Part shown: positions 24,003 to 32,585 of the stretch, in pieces
Numbering within the stretch: position 1 is the stretch's first letter
How the letters are laid out: the number at the start of each line of letters is the position of its first letter
Source of the DNA: an uncultured Oscillospiraceae bacterium
Lineage (GTDB): Bacteria > Bacillota > Clostridia > Oscillospirales > Oscillospiraceae
Reading direction: 5' to 3'
DNA: 55,251 bases
Assembly (NCBI GenBank): GCA_944387635.1
Contig: CALXFT010000006.1
Span: forward strand, 1-55,251
Notes under the pieces: generated by a model
Told to the model about the DNA's origin: nothing
The model's database searches: none
What the model saw: the letters and a program-made list of their open reading frames with translations, nothing else
Program-made: the position numbers and the translations under genes

Positions 24003-26179
24003 GCCGTTTTCGAGCTGGACTGCTTCTGACTCTGTTCGCCTTTGTGCTGATGCTGTTCGCCGGCAAACTGTTCAATCTTCAGATCATTGAAACCGACGGC
24101 AACACCGACAACACCCAGATTTACACCACCCTGACCACGGTCCGGGCCGCCCGAGGCGACATTCTGGACCGCAACGGCAACGTGCTGGTGAGCAACCGGG
24201 CCTCCTACGACCTGGTGTTCAACCACTATGTTATCACATCCTACTCCGATACCAACGGCGCCCTGTACGAGCTGGTGAAGAAGTGCCAGGAGTTGGGCAT
24301 CGAGTACACGGACCACTTCCCCATTACCCGGGAGCGTCCCTTTGAATACACCCTGACGGAAATGAACTCCTCCTGGCAGGGCTACTTCCGGTCCTTCATG
24401 GTGGACCGGGAGCTGGACTCGGACATCACCGCTCCCCTGCTGCTGGAGAAGCTGCGCAGCCGCTACAGCATCCCCGAGGATTGGTCCGACGAGGACGCCC
24501 GGGCGGTCATCGGACTGCGCTATGAGTTTGACCTGCGCGGCATCAGCAACCTGCCCACCTACACCTTCCTGGAGGACGTGTCCGACGAGCACCTGTCGGC
24601 TCTGCTGGAGCTGAACACCCCGGGCCTCATGGTCGAATCCTCCACGGTCCGGGAGTACCACACCACCTACGGCGCCCACATTCTGGGCTACCTGGGCGGC
24701 ATGACCAACGACGAGTGGGCCGAGTACAAGAAAGTGGGCTACTCCATGGACGCCCTGGTGGGCAAGACCGGCTTCGAGCAGGCCTTTGAGGATTACCTCC
24801 ACGGCATCGACGGCACCCGTGTGGACGAGGTCAACCGGGACGGCGCCATCATCCGCCAGTACTACGCCACGGACTCGACCACCGGAGAGCTGAAGGCCCC
24901 CGTGGCCGGAAACAACGTGGAGACCACCATCGACATCAACATCCAGAAGGTGGCCGAGGACGCCCTGGCCCAGACCATGCAGGACATCACCGACCCCCTG
25001 GTCAACACCGAGGATGGCGACGACACGGGCCTGGACGCCGAGGGCGCGGCGGTCATCGTCATGGACCCCCGGACCGGGGAGGTTCTGGCCTGCGCCAGCT
25101 ACCCCACCTACGATCCGGCCACCATGTACGAAAACTGGAACGAGCTGAATTCGGACCCCCTGAACCCCTTCTTCAACCGGGCCTTCGGCGCGGCCTATCC
25201 CCCCGGCTCCACCTATAAGATGTGTACCCTGATCGCGGCCATGGAGAACCGGGGCGGCGACGACAACCACCTGCTGCTGGCTCCCGGGGAGCAGATCGAG
25301 GACGAGGGCGTTTACAAGATCAACGGCGAGCCCTTTGCCACCTGCCTGCTGTACACGGCCACCAAGGGCGCCACCCACGGCCTCATTGACGGCACCATCG
25401 CCATCGGCGTGTCCTGCAACTGCTTCTTCTACGAGCTGGGCTACCGGTGCACCTGGGAAATGATTGACGATACCGCCAAGGCTCTGGGCCTGGGCGAGCC
25501 TACGGGCATCGAGCTGGTGGAAGTGACGGGCTACCGGAACAACCCGGACCGGAAGGCGGAAGTCTACGGCAAGGGCGTGGACGGCAGATGGTCCGCCGGC
25601 GACCGTGTTCTGGGTGCCATCGGACAGGGCGAAAACCGGTTCTCCCCCATGCAGCTGGCGGTGTACGCCTCCACCCTGGCCAACCAGGGAACCCGGATGA
25701 AGGCCACCTTCCTGAGCCGGGTGGTGTCCTCGGACTACCGGACGCTGATTGAGGAGAACGAGCCTGAGATCGTCAGCCAGCTGGAAATGGAGCCCACCAC
25801 GGTGCAGACCTACTTTGAGGGCATGCGCAAGACCATCACCTACTCCGGCATGAACGGCGCCGGCACCGCCCGGAGTTACTTCGGCGGTCCCATGGACCAG
25901 ATCGGAGACGAGGACGGCGTGTGGCCCCTGGCCGACGAGGTCACGGTCTACGCCAAGACCGGCACGGCCCAGCACGCCTCCGGCGGCTCTGACCACGGCG
26001 CCTTTGTGTGCTTCTCCCACCGCACGGGAGAGACGGAGCCGGATCTGGTAGTTGCCATCTTCGGCGAAAAGGTAGCCCACGGCGCCTCTCTGACCCCCAT
26101 TGCCGAGAAGATCCTGACCTCCTACTACGAAATGACGGCTACCAGCGAAGTGACCGCCTTTGAAAATCAGATCGGATAA
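23990..26179 (+). CDS. mrdA: Penicillin-binding protein 2, elongation transpeptidase
   Basis: This 729-residue class B PBP cross-links lateral-wall peptidoglycan. There is a membrane anchor at about residues 8-28, then the dimerisation domain with RGDILDRNGNVL. The transpeptidase motifs are PPGSTYKM (SxxK), SCN in GVSCNCFF, and KTG in YAKTGTAQ. Adjacent mreC and mreD genes identify it as the elongation enzyme rather than the division one. AGGAGG lies 6 nt ahead of the ATG. The mreB and rodA genes usually linked to it are not in this cluster. A perfect terminator follows. Confidence 0.93.
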   Translation: MERMSRFRAGLLLTLFAFVLMLFAGKLFNLQIIETDGNTDNTQIYTTLTTVRAARGDILDRNGNVLVSNRASYDLVFNHYVITSYSDTNGALYELVKKCQELGIEYTDHFPITRERPFEYTLTEMNSSWQGYFRSFMVDRELDSDITAPLLLEKLRSRYSIPEDWSDEDARAVIGLRYEFDLRGISNLPTYTFLEDVSDEHLSALLELNTPGLMVESSTVREYHTTYGAHILGYLGGMTNDEWAEYKKVGYSMDALVGKTGFEQAFEDYLHGIDGTRVDEVNRDGAIIRQYYATDSTTGELKAPVAGNNVETTIDINIQKVAEDALAQTMQDITDPLVNTEDGDDTGLDAEGAAVIVMDPRTGEVLACASYPTYDPATMYENWNELNSDPLNPFFNRAFGAAYPPGSTYKMCTLIAAMENRGGDDNHLLLAPGEQIEDEGVYKINGEPFATCLLYTATKGATHGLIDGTIAIGVSCNCFFYELGYRCTWEMIDDTAKALGLGEPTGIELVEVTGYRNNPDRKAEVYGKGVDGRWSAGDRVLGAIGQGENRFSPMQLAVYASTLANQGTRMKATFLSRVVSSDYRTLIEENEPEIVSQLEMEPTTVQTYFEGMRKTITYSGMNGAGTARSYFGGPMDQIGDEDGVWPLADEVTVYAKTGTAQHASGGSDHGAFVCFSHRTGETEPDLVVAIFGEKVAHGASLTPIAEKILTSYYEMTATSEVTAFENQIG

Positions 26180-26185
26180 AAGAAC

Positions 26186-26217
26186 AACCGCCCGCCGTTT
26201 TCGGCGGGCGGTTTTCC
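26186..26217 (+). terminator. Intrinsic terminator of the mre-PBP2 operon
   Basis: AACCGCCCGCCG and CGGCGGGCGGTT form a perfect 12-bp stem around TTTT, followed by TT. Confidence 0.9.
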
Positions 26218-26220
26218 TGT

Positions 26221-26562
26221 GGGAGCCTCTTGGCTTTCCTTTCAGGAGAGCTGGCACCGGCAGCGAAGCGGACGGTGACTGAGAGGTTGTGCCGCACTGC
26301 GTTTTTGTGAAGTGCTGAGGAAAGGGCAGGTGCTCCCCGACCCCTCTCAGTCACGCTGATCGCGTGCCAGCTGCCCGCTGCGGCGGGCCCGGTCGCGGCT
26401 CTGACAGTCCGCCGGACTGTCATTCACTCCCGCGACTGCGCTTCGCTTACCCCAAGGGGGGAGCCAAGGGCGGCCTGCGGCCGGCGGGACTGGCGCTCAC
26501 TTCCGCGACTGCGCTTCGCTTACCCCTCGGGGGAAGCCAAGGGCGGCCTTCGGCCGCCGGGC
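26221..26562 (+). repeat. CTGAGAGG dispersed element, copy A (long form)
   Basis: The core at 26277-26352 is bounded by GACTGAGAGG and CCTCTCAGTC. The left arm contains a hairpin (CTTTCCTTTCAGGAGAG) and CTGGCACCGG. The right arm contains GCGTGCCAGC, a GACAGTCC/GGACTGTC hairpin at 26403-26421 and GGGCGGCC/GGCCGGCG-type stems. The last unit (about 68 bp, beginning CACTCCCGCGACTGCGCTTC) is present twice in tandem. No conserved reading frame is seen. It fills the gap between PBP2 and uxaC. Confidence 0.85.
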
Positions 26563-26563
26563 G

Positions 26564-26604
26564 CAAAAAATCGGGAAGCAGGCGATGAAGCCTGCTTCCC
26601 TTTT
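26564..26604 (-). terminator. Intrinsic terminator after uxaC
   Basis: On the minus strand GGGAAGCAGGC and GCCTGCTTCCC form a perfect 11-bp stem, followed by GA and six T. Confidence 0.88.
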
Positions 26605-26616
26605 GTGTTTCTTCGC

Positions 26617-28020
26617 TCAGATGCCGAAATAACGCTTGGCGTTGTTGCTGGAGATGTCCTGGACCATCTTGCCCAGGGCGTCCATGTCGGCGGGATACTC
26701 GCCGTTCTCTACCCAGGTGCCGATGAGGTTGCACAGAATCCGGCGGAAGTACTCGTGCCGGGTGTAGCTCAGGAAGCTCCGGGAGTCCGTGAGCATGCCG
26801 ATGAAGTTGCCCAGCAGGCCCAGGTTGGCCAGGCTGGTCATCTGCTCGATCATGCCGGTCTTGGTGTCGTTGAACCACCAGCCGGAGCCGTGCTGAATCT
26901 TGCCCGGGACCTCGGTTCCCTGGAAGGCCCCCAGGAAGGTGCCCAGCTGGGCGTTGTCCGCGGGGTTCAGGGAGTACAGAATGGTCTTGGGCAGGTTGTT
27001 CTCCTTGTACAGCTTGCTCAGAACCTTGGTCAGAGCATCGCCGCAGTTGGTGATGGCGATGCAGTCAAAGCCCGTGTCGGGGCCCAGCTTCTCGAACATG
27101 GCCTCGTTGGTGTTGCGCAGGCAGGAGTAGTGGATCTGCATGGCCCAGCCGTACTTGGCGTACTCGGCGGCGCAGTGGAGCAGCAGAGCGGTCTTATAGG
27201 CGTCGATCTCCCGGACGGTCAGGGCCTGGCCGGCCATGCCCTTCTTGAAGATGGCGGTGAGCTCCTCGTCGCTGGCCTCCACATAGGGGACGTAGGTCAG
27301 GCCGTGGTCCGAAGCCCGGCAGCCGTGGTCGTTGAAGAAGGCGATGCGCTGGGACAGGGCCTTCTTCACGCAGCCGATGCAGCCGAACTCGAAGCCTGCG
27401 GCGGCCTCCAGCTTGTGCATGTACTCGGCGAAGGTGGGCTTCTCAATGTCCAGCGCCTTGTCAGGCCGGAAGGAGGGGCAGACCTTGGTCTCCATGGTGG
27501 AGTCGGCGGCCAGCTTGGCGTGCCACTCCAGGGAGTCAATGGGGTCGTCGGTGGTACCCACCATGTACACGTTGGACTGACGGATCAGGCCCCGGACGGT
27601 CATGTTGGGATCGTTTTGCAGCTTGTCGTTGCACAGGTTCCAGACGGCTTCGGCGGTGTCGCCGTTGAGGACGCCTTCGTAGCCGAAGTACCGCTTCAGC
27701 TCCAGGTGGCACCAGTGGTACATGGGGTTGCCGATGGCCTTGGGCAGGGCCTCGGCGAACTTCTGGAACTTCTCCCGGTCGGAGGCGCCGCCGGTGATGT
27801 AGTACTCGTCCACGCCGTTGGAGCGCATGACGCGCCACTTGTAGTGGTCGCCGCCCAGCCAGACCTGGGTGATGTTCTCAAAACGGCGGTCCTCGTAGAT
27901 CTCCTGGGGATTGATATGGCAGTGATAGTCCAAAATGGGCATCTTGGCGGCGTAATCGTGATACAGGACCTTCGCGGTGTCGTTGGACAGCAGGAAGTCC
28001 TTATCCATAAACTGCTTCAT
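26617..28020 (-). CDS. uxaC: Glucuronate (uronate) isomerase
   Basis: UxaC converts D-glucuronate to fructuronate and galacturonate to tagaturonate in the cytosol. The 467-residue protein shows the amidohydrolase-like start FLLSNDTAKVLYHDYAAKMPILDYHCHINPQEI, with the HCH metal ligands, then QVWLGGDHYKWRVMRSNGV and, late, SLLNPADNAQLGTFLG-like sequence and SWFNDTKTGM. Length is standard. It has its own promoter and operator-like repeat at 28047-28110. It lies downstream of two epimerases and two oxidoreductases, suggesting uronate or uronate-containing glycoside use. Confidence 0.95.
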   Translation of the reverse strand: MKQFMDKDFLLSNDTAKVLYHDYAAKMPILDYHCHINPQEIYEDRRFENITQVWLGGDHYKWRVMRSNGVDEYYITGGASDREKFQKFAEALPKAIGNPMYHWCHLELKRYFGYEGVLNGDTAEAVWNLCNDKLQNDPNMTVRGLIRQSNVYMVGTTDDPIDSLEWHAKLAADSTMETKVCPSFRPDKALDIEKPTFAEYMHKLEAAAGFEFGCIGCVKKALSQRIAFFNDHGCRASDHGLTYVPYVEASDEELTAIFKKGMAGQALTVREIDAYKTALLLHCAAEYAKYGWAMQIHYSCLRNTNEAMFEKLGPDTGFDCIAITNCGDALTKVLSKLYKENNLPKTILYSLNPADNAQLGTFLGAFQGTEVPGKIQHGSGWWFNDTKTGMIEQMTSLANLGLLGNFIGMLTDSRSFLSYTRHEYFRRILCNLIGTWVENGEYPADMDALGKMVQDISSNNAKRYFGI

Positions 28021-28046
28021 GGGAATTACCCTCTTTCATTGATATT

Positions 28047-28110
28047 TGAATCACAGGAGATCCTGGATTCAGGCTACCTGTATTATACAAAAAAGTTGAT
28101 GAATTGTAAA
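28047..28110 (-). promoter_or_regulatory. uxaC promoter with operator-like inverted repeat
   Basis: On the minus strand TTTACA, 17 bp, TATAAT gives a strong promoter (28082-28110). Just downstream of the -10, TGAATCACAGGA and TCCTGGATTCA (28047-28071) form an inverted repeat with one extra base, placed to block initiation. The cognate regulator is unknown. Confidence 0.65.
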
Positions 28111-28138
28111 TCCTTTTTATGGATTTTCCTGAGAAATG

Positions 28139-28231
28139 GCGCGGGCCCGGTCGCGGCTCTGACGCTCCACCGGAGCGTCATTCACTTCCGCGACTGCGCT
28201 TCGCTTACCCCAAGGGGGGAGCCAAGGGCGG
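28139..28231 (+). repeat. CTGAGAGG-family right-arm fragment, copy C
   Basis: GCGGGCCCGGTCGCGGCTCT, a hairpin, then TTCCGCGACTGCGCTTCGCT and CCCCAAGGGGGG match the right arms of copies A and B. The core is absent. The hairpin stem reads GACGCTCC/GGAGCGTC instead of GACAGTCC/GGACTGTC, a paired change that keeps the stem. Confidence 0.8.
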
Positions 28232-28264
28232 TCATTTCCCATCTGCATTTGCTTTTTAACAATT

Positions 28265-28292
28265 CATGGCCCGCCGGGTGGGGCGGGCCATG
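28265..28292 (-). terminator. Hairpin terminator after the epimerase operon
   Basis: CATGGCCCGCC and GGCGGGCCATG form an 11-bp perfect stem. On the minus strand the T run is poor (AATTGTTAAAAAG), so termination may be weak. Confidence 0.55.
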
Positions 28293-28305
28293 GCGTTTTG
28301 AGGAA

Positions 28306-29184
28306 TCAGAACCAGTCGGCGTAGCCCAGGGAGATCAGGTGGTCCCGGCTGTCGCGCAGGCAGTCGAAGGGATCACGGCCGTAGGCGTCGTCCTGCTCAA
28401 TGAGGAAGTACTCCGCGCCGCCGGCCAGGCCCGCCTCGATGCACGCCTTCAGGGGCAGGTTGCCCTGGCCCAGTTCGGCGAACTGCACAGGGTCGGAGAA
28501 GAAGGCCTTGGCGAAAGCCTTCATGTCCATGCCGCCGGACATGTCGGGCATCTTGACCTCGGCGATCCGGTAGTCCTTCAGGTGCAGCAGACGGACGGAA
28601 CCGGCGTACTTCTCGATGAACTTCACGGGGTTCTCGCCGCCTCTCTGAATCCAGTGGGTGTCCAGCTCGAAGCCCAGGTGGGGGGCGTTGGCCCGGATGA
28701 TGTCCAGCAGGTACTGGCCTTCCACCTTCATGAACTCAATGTGGTGGTTGTGGTAGTACAGGTCAATGCCGTCTTCCTTCAGCTTCAGGGCGTAATCCTC
28801 GGCCTGCTTGGCGAAGTCCACGCACTTGTCGAAGTTGCCGATGGCGTTCATGGGCATCATGCCGATGCGGAACATGTCGCAGTCCAGGGTCCGGGCATCC
28901 TCAACCATCTTCTTGTAGTCGTCGGGGTTGCACAGGTACTCGCCGGGCATGCCGGGGACTATGGGGGCAATGGAGGCGGTCAGGGAGGAGAAGTTGAAGT
29001 TCAGCTCGTCAATGGCCTTGCGGAAGCCGGCCACGTTCTCCTTGGTCATGGGGACTTGGGAAACCTCGGCGCAGTGATAGCCCAGATCCACCAGCTTGGC
29101 CATGACGTCATAGGCGTCGAAGCTGGGCATCTTGGCGGGGGCGATGGTGGACATCTGAACGCCGATCAAACCTTTTTTGCTCAT
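28306..29184 (-). CDS. TIM-barrel sugar phosphate isomerase/epimerase (second)
   Basis: This 292-residue protein has the AP-endonuclease-2-type barrel shared by IolE, xylose isomerase-like and DgpC-like enzymes. Candidate metal ligands are Glu/His in YYHNHHIEF, Asp in FELDTHWIQRGGENP, His in LLHLKDYR and Glu in YFLIEQDD. These enzymes isomerise, dehydrate or epimerise sugars and keto-sugars. It begins 28 bp after a Gfo/Idh/MocA oxidoreductase. That pairing is typical of 3-keto-glycoside handling, where one enzyme oxidises and the other rearranges or eliminates. The substrate is unknown. Confidence 0.85.
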   Translation of the reverse strand: MSKKGLIGVQMSTIAPAKMPSFDAYDVMAKLVDLGYHCAEVSQVPMTKENVAGFRKAIDELNFNFSSLTASIAPIVPGMPGEYLCNPDDYKKMVEDARTLDCDMFRIGMMPMNAIGNFDKCVDFAKQAEDYALKLKEDGIDLYYHNHHIEFMKVEGQYLLDIIRANAPHLGFELDTHWIQRGGENPVKFIEKYAGSVRLLHLKDYRIAEVKMPDMSGGMDMKAFAKAFFSDPVQFAELGQGNLPLKACIEAGLAGGAEYFLIEQDDAYGRDPFDCLRDSRDHLISLGYADWF

Positions 29185-29211
29185 GGGAATGCACTCCTTA
29201 CGGTATATATT

Positions 29212-30216
29212 TCACAGAACGTCCAGCAGGGCGTCCTCTTTGGCGGAGCGGAAAATGGTCTCCATCAGGCGGATGACCATGACCGCGTCCCTGACATGGA
29301 TGTAGTCGTCGGAACGGGACTCCACAGCCCGGCGGAACCGCTGGACCATCCGGCTGTGGGAGGCGCCGTAGTAGAACTTAATGCCCTCCAGAACCGGGGC
29401 CTTGGCAATCACTTCCCGGCTGCCGTCGGGGTCAATCCGGGTCAGGGTGCTGTCCTCAATGTGGAAGACGGCCTTCTCCAGCTTCACCCGGATCTGGACG
29501 GATTCGTTGGCGTAGTTGTTGTTGGTGGCGAAGAACAGACCCTTGGCGCCGTTGGCGTATTCCAGCCGGGCCACCACGTCGCCCTCCACCTCGATGCCGT
29601 AGTCGTTGAGCTGGCCCACAAGGGCGTGAAGCTTCTTCACCGGGCCGCCCAGGTAGTACATCAGGTCCAGGGTGTGCAGGGACTGGTTGATCATGGTGCC
29701 GCCGCCGGCATACTCCCAGGTGCCACGCCAGGGCTTGAGGCTGTAGTACTCGGGATTGCGGTACCAGGGTACAATACCCCGGACGCCGGTGACGGCGCCG
29801 TATTCGCCGGAGTCAATGATGGCCTTCAGGGCCTCGGTGGTCTCGTTCATCCGGTTCTGCAGGCAGATGCAGATCTTCCGCTCGGGATGGGCTTCCTCCA
29901 GGGCGGCGAACTGCTCCGCCTGGGCGATGTTCAGGGCCACAGGCTTCTCGCAGAACACGTCCACGCCCATCTCCACCAGGTCCTTGGTGACGGGATAGTG
30001 CAGGTAATGGGGCAGGCAGACATGGACCACGTCGGGACGGATCTTAAGGACCATTTCCCTGTAGTCGGTGAAGAAGGGGGTACCCTCGGGGACCCGGGAG
30101 CGGAGCTCCTCATTCAGGTCGCAGGCGGCGGCCAGCTGGTTCTCCGGGTCGGAGAGGATGGCGTCCAGATGGACGAAGGAGATATCTCCCAGGCCGATAA
30201 TCGCGGAACGAATCAT
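29212..30216 (-). CDS. Gfo/Idh/MocA family NAD(P)-dependent oxidoreductase (second)
   Basis: The start ATG at 30216 (MIRSAIIGLGDIS) has AAGGAGAG upstream, giving 334 residues. The Rossmann motif IIGLGDIS, the CEKPVALN motif and the INQSLHTLDLMYYLGG active-site helix mark the family. These enzymes oxidise or reduce a sugar hydroxyl with bound or exchangeable NAD(P). The gene lies between a second family member and a TIM-barrel protein. Sequence differences from its neighbour are large, so the two are not a recent duplication. Substrate is unassigned. Confidence 0.88.
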   Translation of the reverse strand: MIRSAIIGLGDISFVHLDAILSDPENQLAAACDLNEELRSRVPEGTPFFTDYREMVLKIRPDVVHVCLPHYLHYPVTKDLVEMGVDVFCEKPVALNIAQAEQFAALEEAHPERKICICLQNRMNETTEALKAIIDSGEYGAVTGVRGIVPWYRNPEYYSLKPWRGTWEYAGGGTMINQSLHTLDLMYYLGGPVKKLHALVGQLNDYGIEVEGDVVARLEYANGAKGLFFATNNNYANESVQIRVKLEKAVFHIEDSTLTRIDPDGSREVIAKAPVLEGIKFYYGASHSRMVQRFRRAVESRSDDYIHVRDAVMVIRLMETIFRSAKEDALLDVL

Positions 30217-30282
30217 GTAGCGTCTCTCCTTATTCTCCGCCCCCGGGAACGGGTTCCCGGGGGAGAAGGTCAATGACTTGGA

Positions 30283-31491
30283 TCAGTCCCGGACGGGGAA
30301 CTTGCCCTCGGCCTCGATGAGCTTGTTCAGCTCAGCGGCGTACTCTTCCTCGTCGCAGGGCAGGGGAACGGTCTTGCCGGTCCAGGCGGACAGCTGGGAG
30401 GCGTTGGCCAGGCGGACGCCCATAATGCCGTCCTCGCCGGGGGCCAGCAGGGGAGAGCCGGTGAGCACGTGCAGGGCGAAGTTCTCCATAACGGTGCCGT
30501 GCTGGACGCCCCAGCCGTCGGTGTTCTCGAAGGTCTCCACCTCGTACAGGCCGCCGCCGGCGTTGCTCCGGGTCAGCATGGCCAGCTCCATCATGGAGAT
30601 GTTCTCGTTCATGTAGTTCTCGTCCACCCGCTTGCCGTCCTTGGTCATGCGGTAGACGGTGGCCTTCGTGCTGTCTTCCACCACGATCTTGCCGCCGTCG
30701 AAGTCGATCTCCAGACGGTCGGTGCCGATGGCGTCGTGGGTGCAGGTGATGAAGGTGCCGGTGGCGCCGTTGGGATACTCGGTGATCATGGTCACGTCGT
30801 TCTCCACCACGATGTCACGATGGGCGCCGTTGATGTTGACGGAAGTGACCTTGCAGGGTACGCCGCAGATCCACTGCCACAGGTCCAGCTGGTGGGGAGC
30901 CTGGTTGACCAGGACGCCGCCGCCTTCGCCGCCCCAGGTGGCACGCCACGCGGACTGACGGTAGTAGGAGTCGGGACGCCACCAGGTGTTGATAATCCAG
31001 CTGGAACGGCGGATCTGGCCCAGCTCGCCGGACTCCACAATGGCCTTGATCTTCTGATACAGCTTGTTGGTTCTCTGGTTGAACATGATGCCGAAGGAGA
31101 CTTCGGGATGGGCCTTGGCGCAGTCGATCATCTTCTGCACGTCCTTGGCGCGGACACCGGCGGGCTTCTCACCGATGACATGCATGCCGTGCTCCATGGC
31201 GTAGATGGCCATTTCGTGGTGCAGGTAGTGGGGAACGGTGGTGATGACGGCATCACAGCAGCCGGAGGCGATCATTTCCTTGTAGTCCTCGAAGACAGGG
31301 TAGTCGGGGAACTTGGCCTTGGCAGAGTCCCGCTTGGCCGGGTCGATGTCGCAGATGCCGCCCAGAGCGCAGTGCTCGGGAGCGGGAGCGGCAGGGAAGC
31401 CGGGGAAGGCGGCGGTGCCGGTGAGGATGTTGCAGTAAGAGCTGCCCTGGGCGCCGAAGCCGATGATGCCGTAACGGATTTTGTTGTTCAT
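30283..31491 (-). CDS. Gfo/Idh/MocA family NAD(P)-dependent oxidoreductase (first)
   Basis: This 402-residue protein has the nucleotide motif YGIIGFGAQGSSY, the GEKPAGV motif and the active-site segment VNQAPHQLDLWQWICG. It is longer than the second oxidoreductase, with an insertion near GTAAFPGFPAAPAPEH and a C-terminal extension. Such enzymes often form 3-keto-glycosides or act on inositols. It sits between two epimerase/oxidoreductase genes in one run of four genes with short gaps (66-76 bp). An AraC regulator is divergent. Confidence 0.88.
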   Translation of the reverse strand: MNNKIRYGIIGFGAQGSSYCNILTGTAAFPGFPAAPAPEHCALGGICDIDPAKRDSAKAKFPDYPVFEDYKEMIASGCCDAVITTVPHYLHHEMAIYAMEHGMHVIGEKPAGVRAKDVQKMIDCAKAHPEVSFGIMFNQRTNKLYQKIKAIVESGELGQIRRSSWIINTWWRPDSYYRQSAWRATWGGEGGGVLVNQAPHQLDLWQWICGVPCKVTSVNINGAHRDIVVENDVTMITEYPNGATGTFITCTHDAIGTDRLEIDFDGGKIVVEDSTKATVYRMTKDGKRVDENYMNENISMMELAMLTRSNAGGGLYEVETFENTDGWGVQHGTVMENFALHVLTGSPLLAPGEDGIMGVRLANASQLSAWTGKTVPLPCDEEEYAAELNKLIEAEGKFPVRD

Positions 31492-31567
31492 GTCGCATTT
31501 CTCCTTACATATATATAATTTTGGGATAGGGTTTATGGATGTATGGGCGCTGATCTCCGGGCGGGGA

Positions 31568-32443
31568 TCAGATGGCCTTCAGAATGTCCAGAAGGGCGTT
31601 ATACTGCATGGCGTAGCCCTCGGCGCCGTCCTTGGCCTTGTTCACGACGATGACCTTGGAGGCGTCCTCGGTCTCCAGGCTCTGGAGGGTGTCGAAGAGG
31701 ACCAGATGGGGCTCCAGGGTCAGGAAGCCCTGGTATCCTTCGTCCCGGATGGCCTTCTTCAGCAGCTGGGGGATCTTGCCGTCGCCGGTGCCGCAGACCA
31801 CGTTCTCCTTGTTGCCCTTCACGGCGTCCTTGATGTGGATGTAGACCACATGCTCCTTCAGCAGCTCCCAGCAGACCTCGGGGTCCTCGCCGCACTGGAC
31901 AAAGTTGGCGAAGTCGAAGGCGGCCTTGAAGTGGGGGCTGGACAGGGCGTCCAGGATCACCTTGCACCGGGCGCCGGTGTCGCCGTAGATATCCTTCTCA
32001 TTCTCGTGGATCAGGACCACGTCGTACTTCTCGGCCACGGCGGCGAAGCCGGAGAGCTTCTTGAGTACTTCTTCGGTCAGGGTGTCGGGGTCCGTGTCCT
32101 TGGGCATCCAGAAGCTGAACATCCGGATGTACTTGCAGCCGGAGAGCTTGCACATCTGGCACAGGGCCTCCAGCTGAGAAAGCTGCTTGGCGTAAGCTTC
32201 TTCGTCGTGAAGGTCGATCTTGCCGATGGGGCTGCCCAGGGAAGAGATCTTCACACCGGCGGCCTCCAGGCGGGGCAGGATATTCTGGGCGAATTCCTCG
32301 GCGGTGTAATCCGCCACGCCCTTGCCGTCGGCGGCCCGCAGGCAGATATGGTCCATGCCCAATTCCCGGACGACCTTCAGCTGTTCGTCCAGCTGAGGAT
32401 GGATCTCATCGGCAAAGCCGGAGATCACAATGTTGTTGATCAT
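31568..32443 (-). CDS. TIM-barrel sugar phosphate isomerase/epimerase (first)
   Basis: This is the first gene of the operon and encodes 291 residues. The barrel begins VISGFADEIHPQLDEQLKVV, typical of IolE/hydroxypyruvate-isomerase-like proteins. Metal-ligand candidates are Glu in VLIHENEKDIYGD, Asp in AAFDFANFV, His in YIHIKDAV and Glu in FLTLEPHL. GGAAGGAG precedes the ATG. A perfect 9-bp inverted repeat (32463-32487) in the leader and a divergent AraC gene suggest sugar-responsive control. Confidence 0.86.
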   Translation of the reverse strand: MINNIVISGFADEIHPQLDEQLKVVRELGMDHICLRAADGKGVADYTAEEFAQNILPRLEAAGVKISSLGSPIGKIDLHDEEAYAKQLSQLEALCQMCKLSGCKYIRMFSFWMPKDTDPDTLTEEVLKKLSGFAAVAEKYDVVLIHENEKDIYGDTGARCKVILDALSSPHFKAAFDFANFVQCGEDPEVCWELLKEHVVYIHIKDAVKGNKENVVCGTGDGKIPQLLKKAIRDEGYQGFLTLEPHLVLFDTLQSLETEDASKVIVVNKAKDGAEGYAMQYNALLDILKAI

Positions 32444-32462
32444 GGGACGATGCTCCTTCCTT

Positions 32463-32487
32463 TTCCGGTTTGTACAAAAAACCGGAA
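32463..32487. promoter_or_regulatory. Perfect inverted repeat in the operon leader
   Basis: TTCCGGTTT (32463-32471) and AAACCGGAA (32479-32487) are separated by 7 bp and lie about 20-45 bp upstream of the first epimerase start. This could be an operator or a leader hairpin that overlaps the ribosome binding region. Confidence 0.5.
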
Positions 32488-32585
32488 GTATTTTTATGCA
32501 TATCGCACAAATACCAAAGGGGACCGATGCGTAAGCGCACCTTTTTGGTTACATCAACCATGATATCATATTTTTTTGCAATCTT

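Noticed and set aside
26605-30276. A very long plus-strand open frame (over 1,200 codons) opposite the sugar operon
   Set aside because: It lies exactly opposite uxaC and its upstream genes, which have clear motifs and ribosome binding sites. Its translation is low-complexity Gly/Val/Leu/His sequence typical of antisense frames in G+C-rich DNA.
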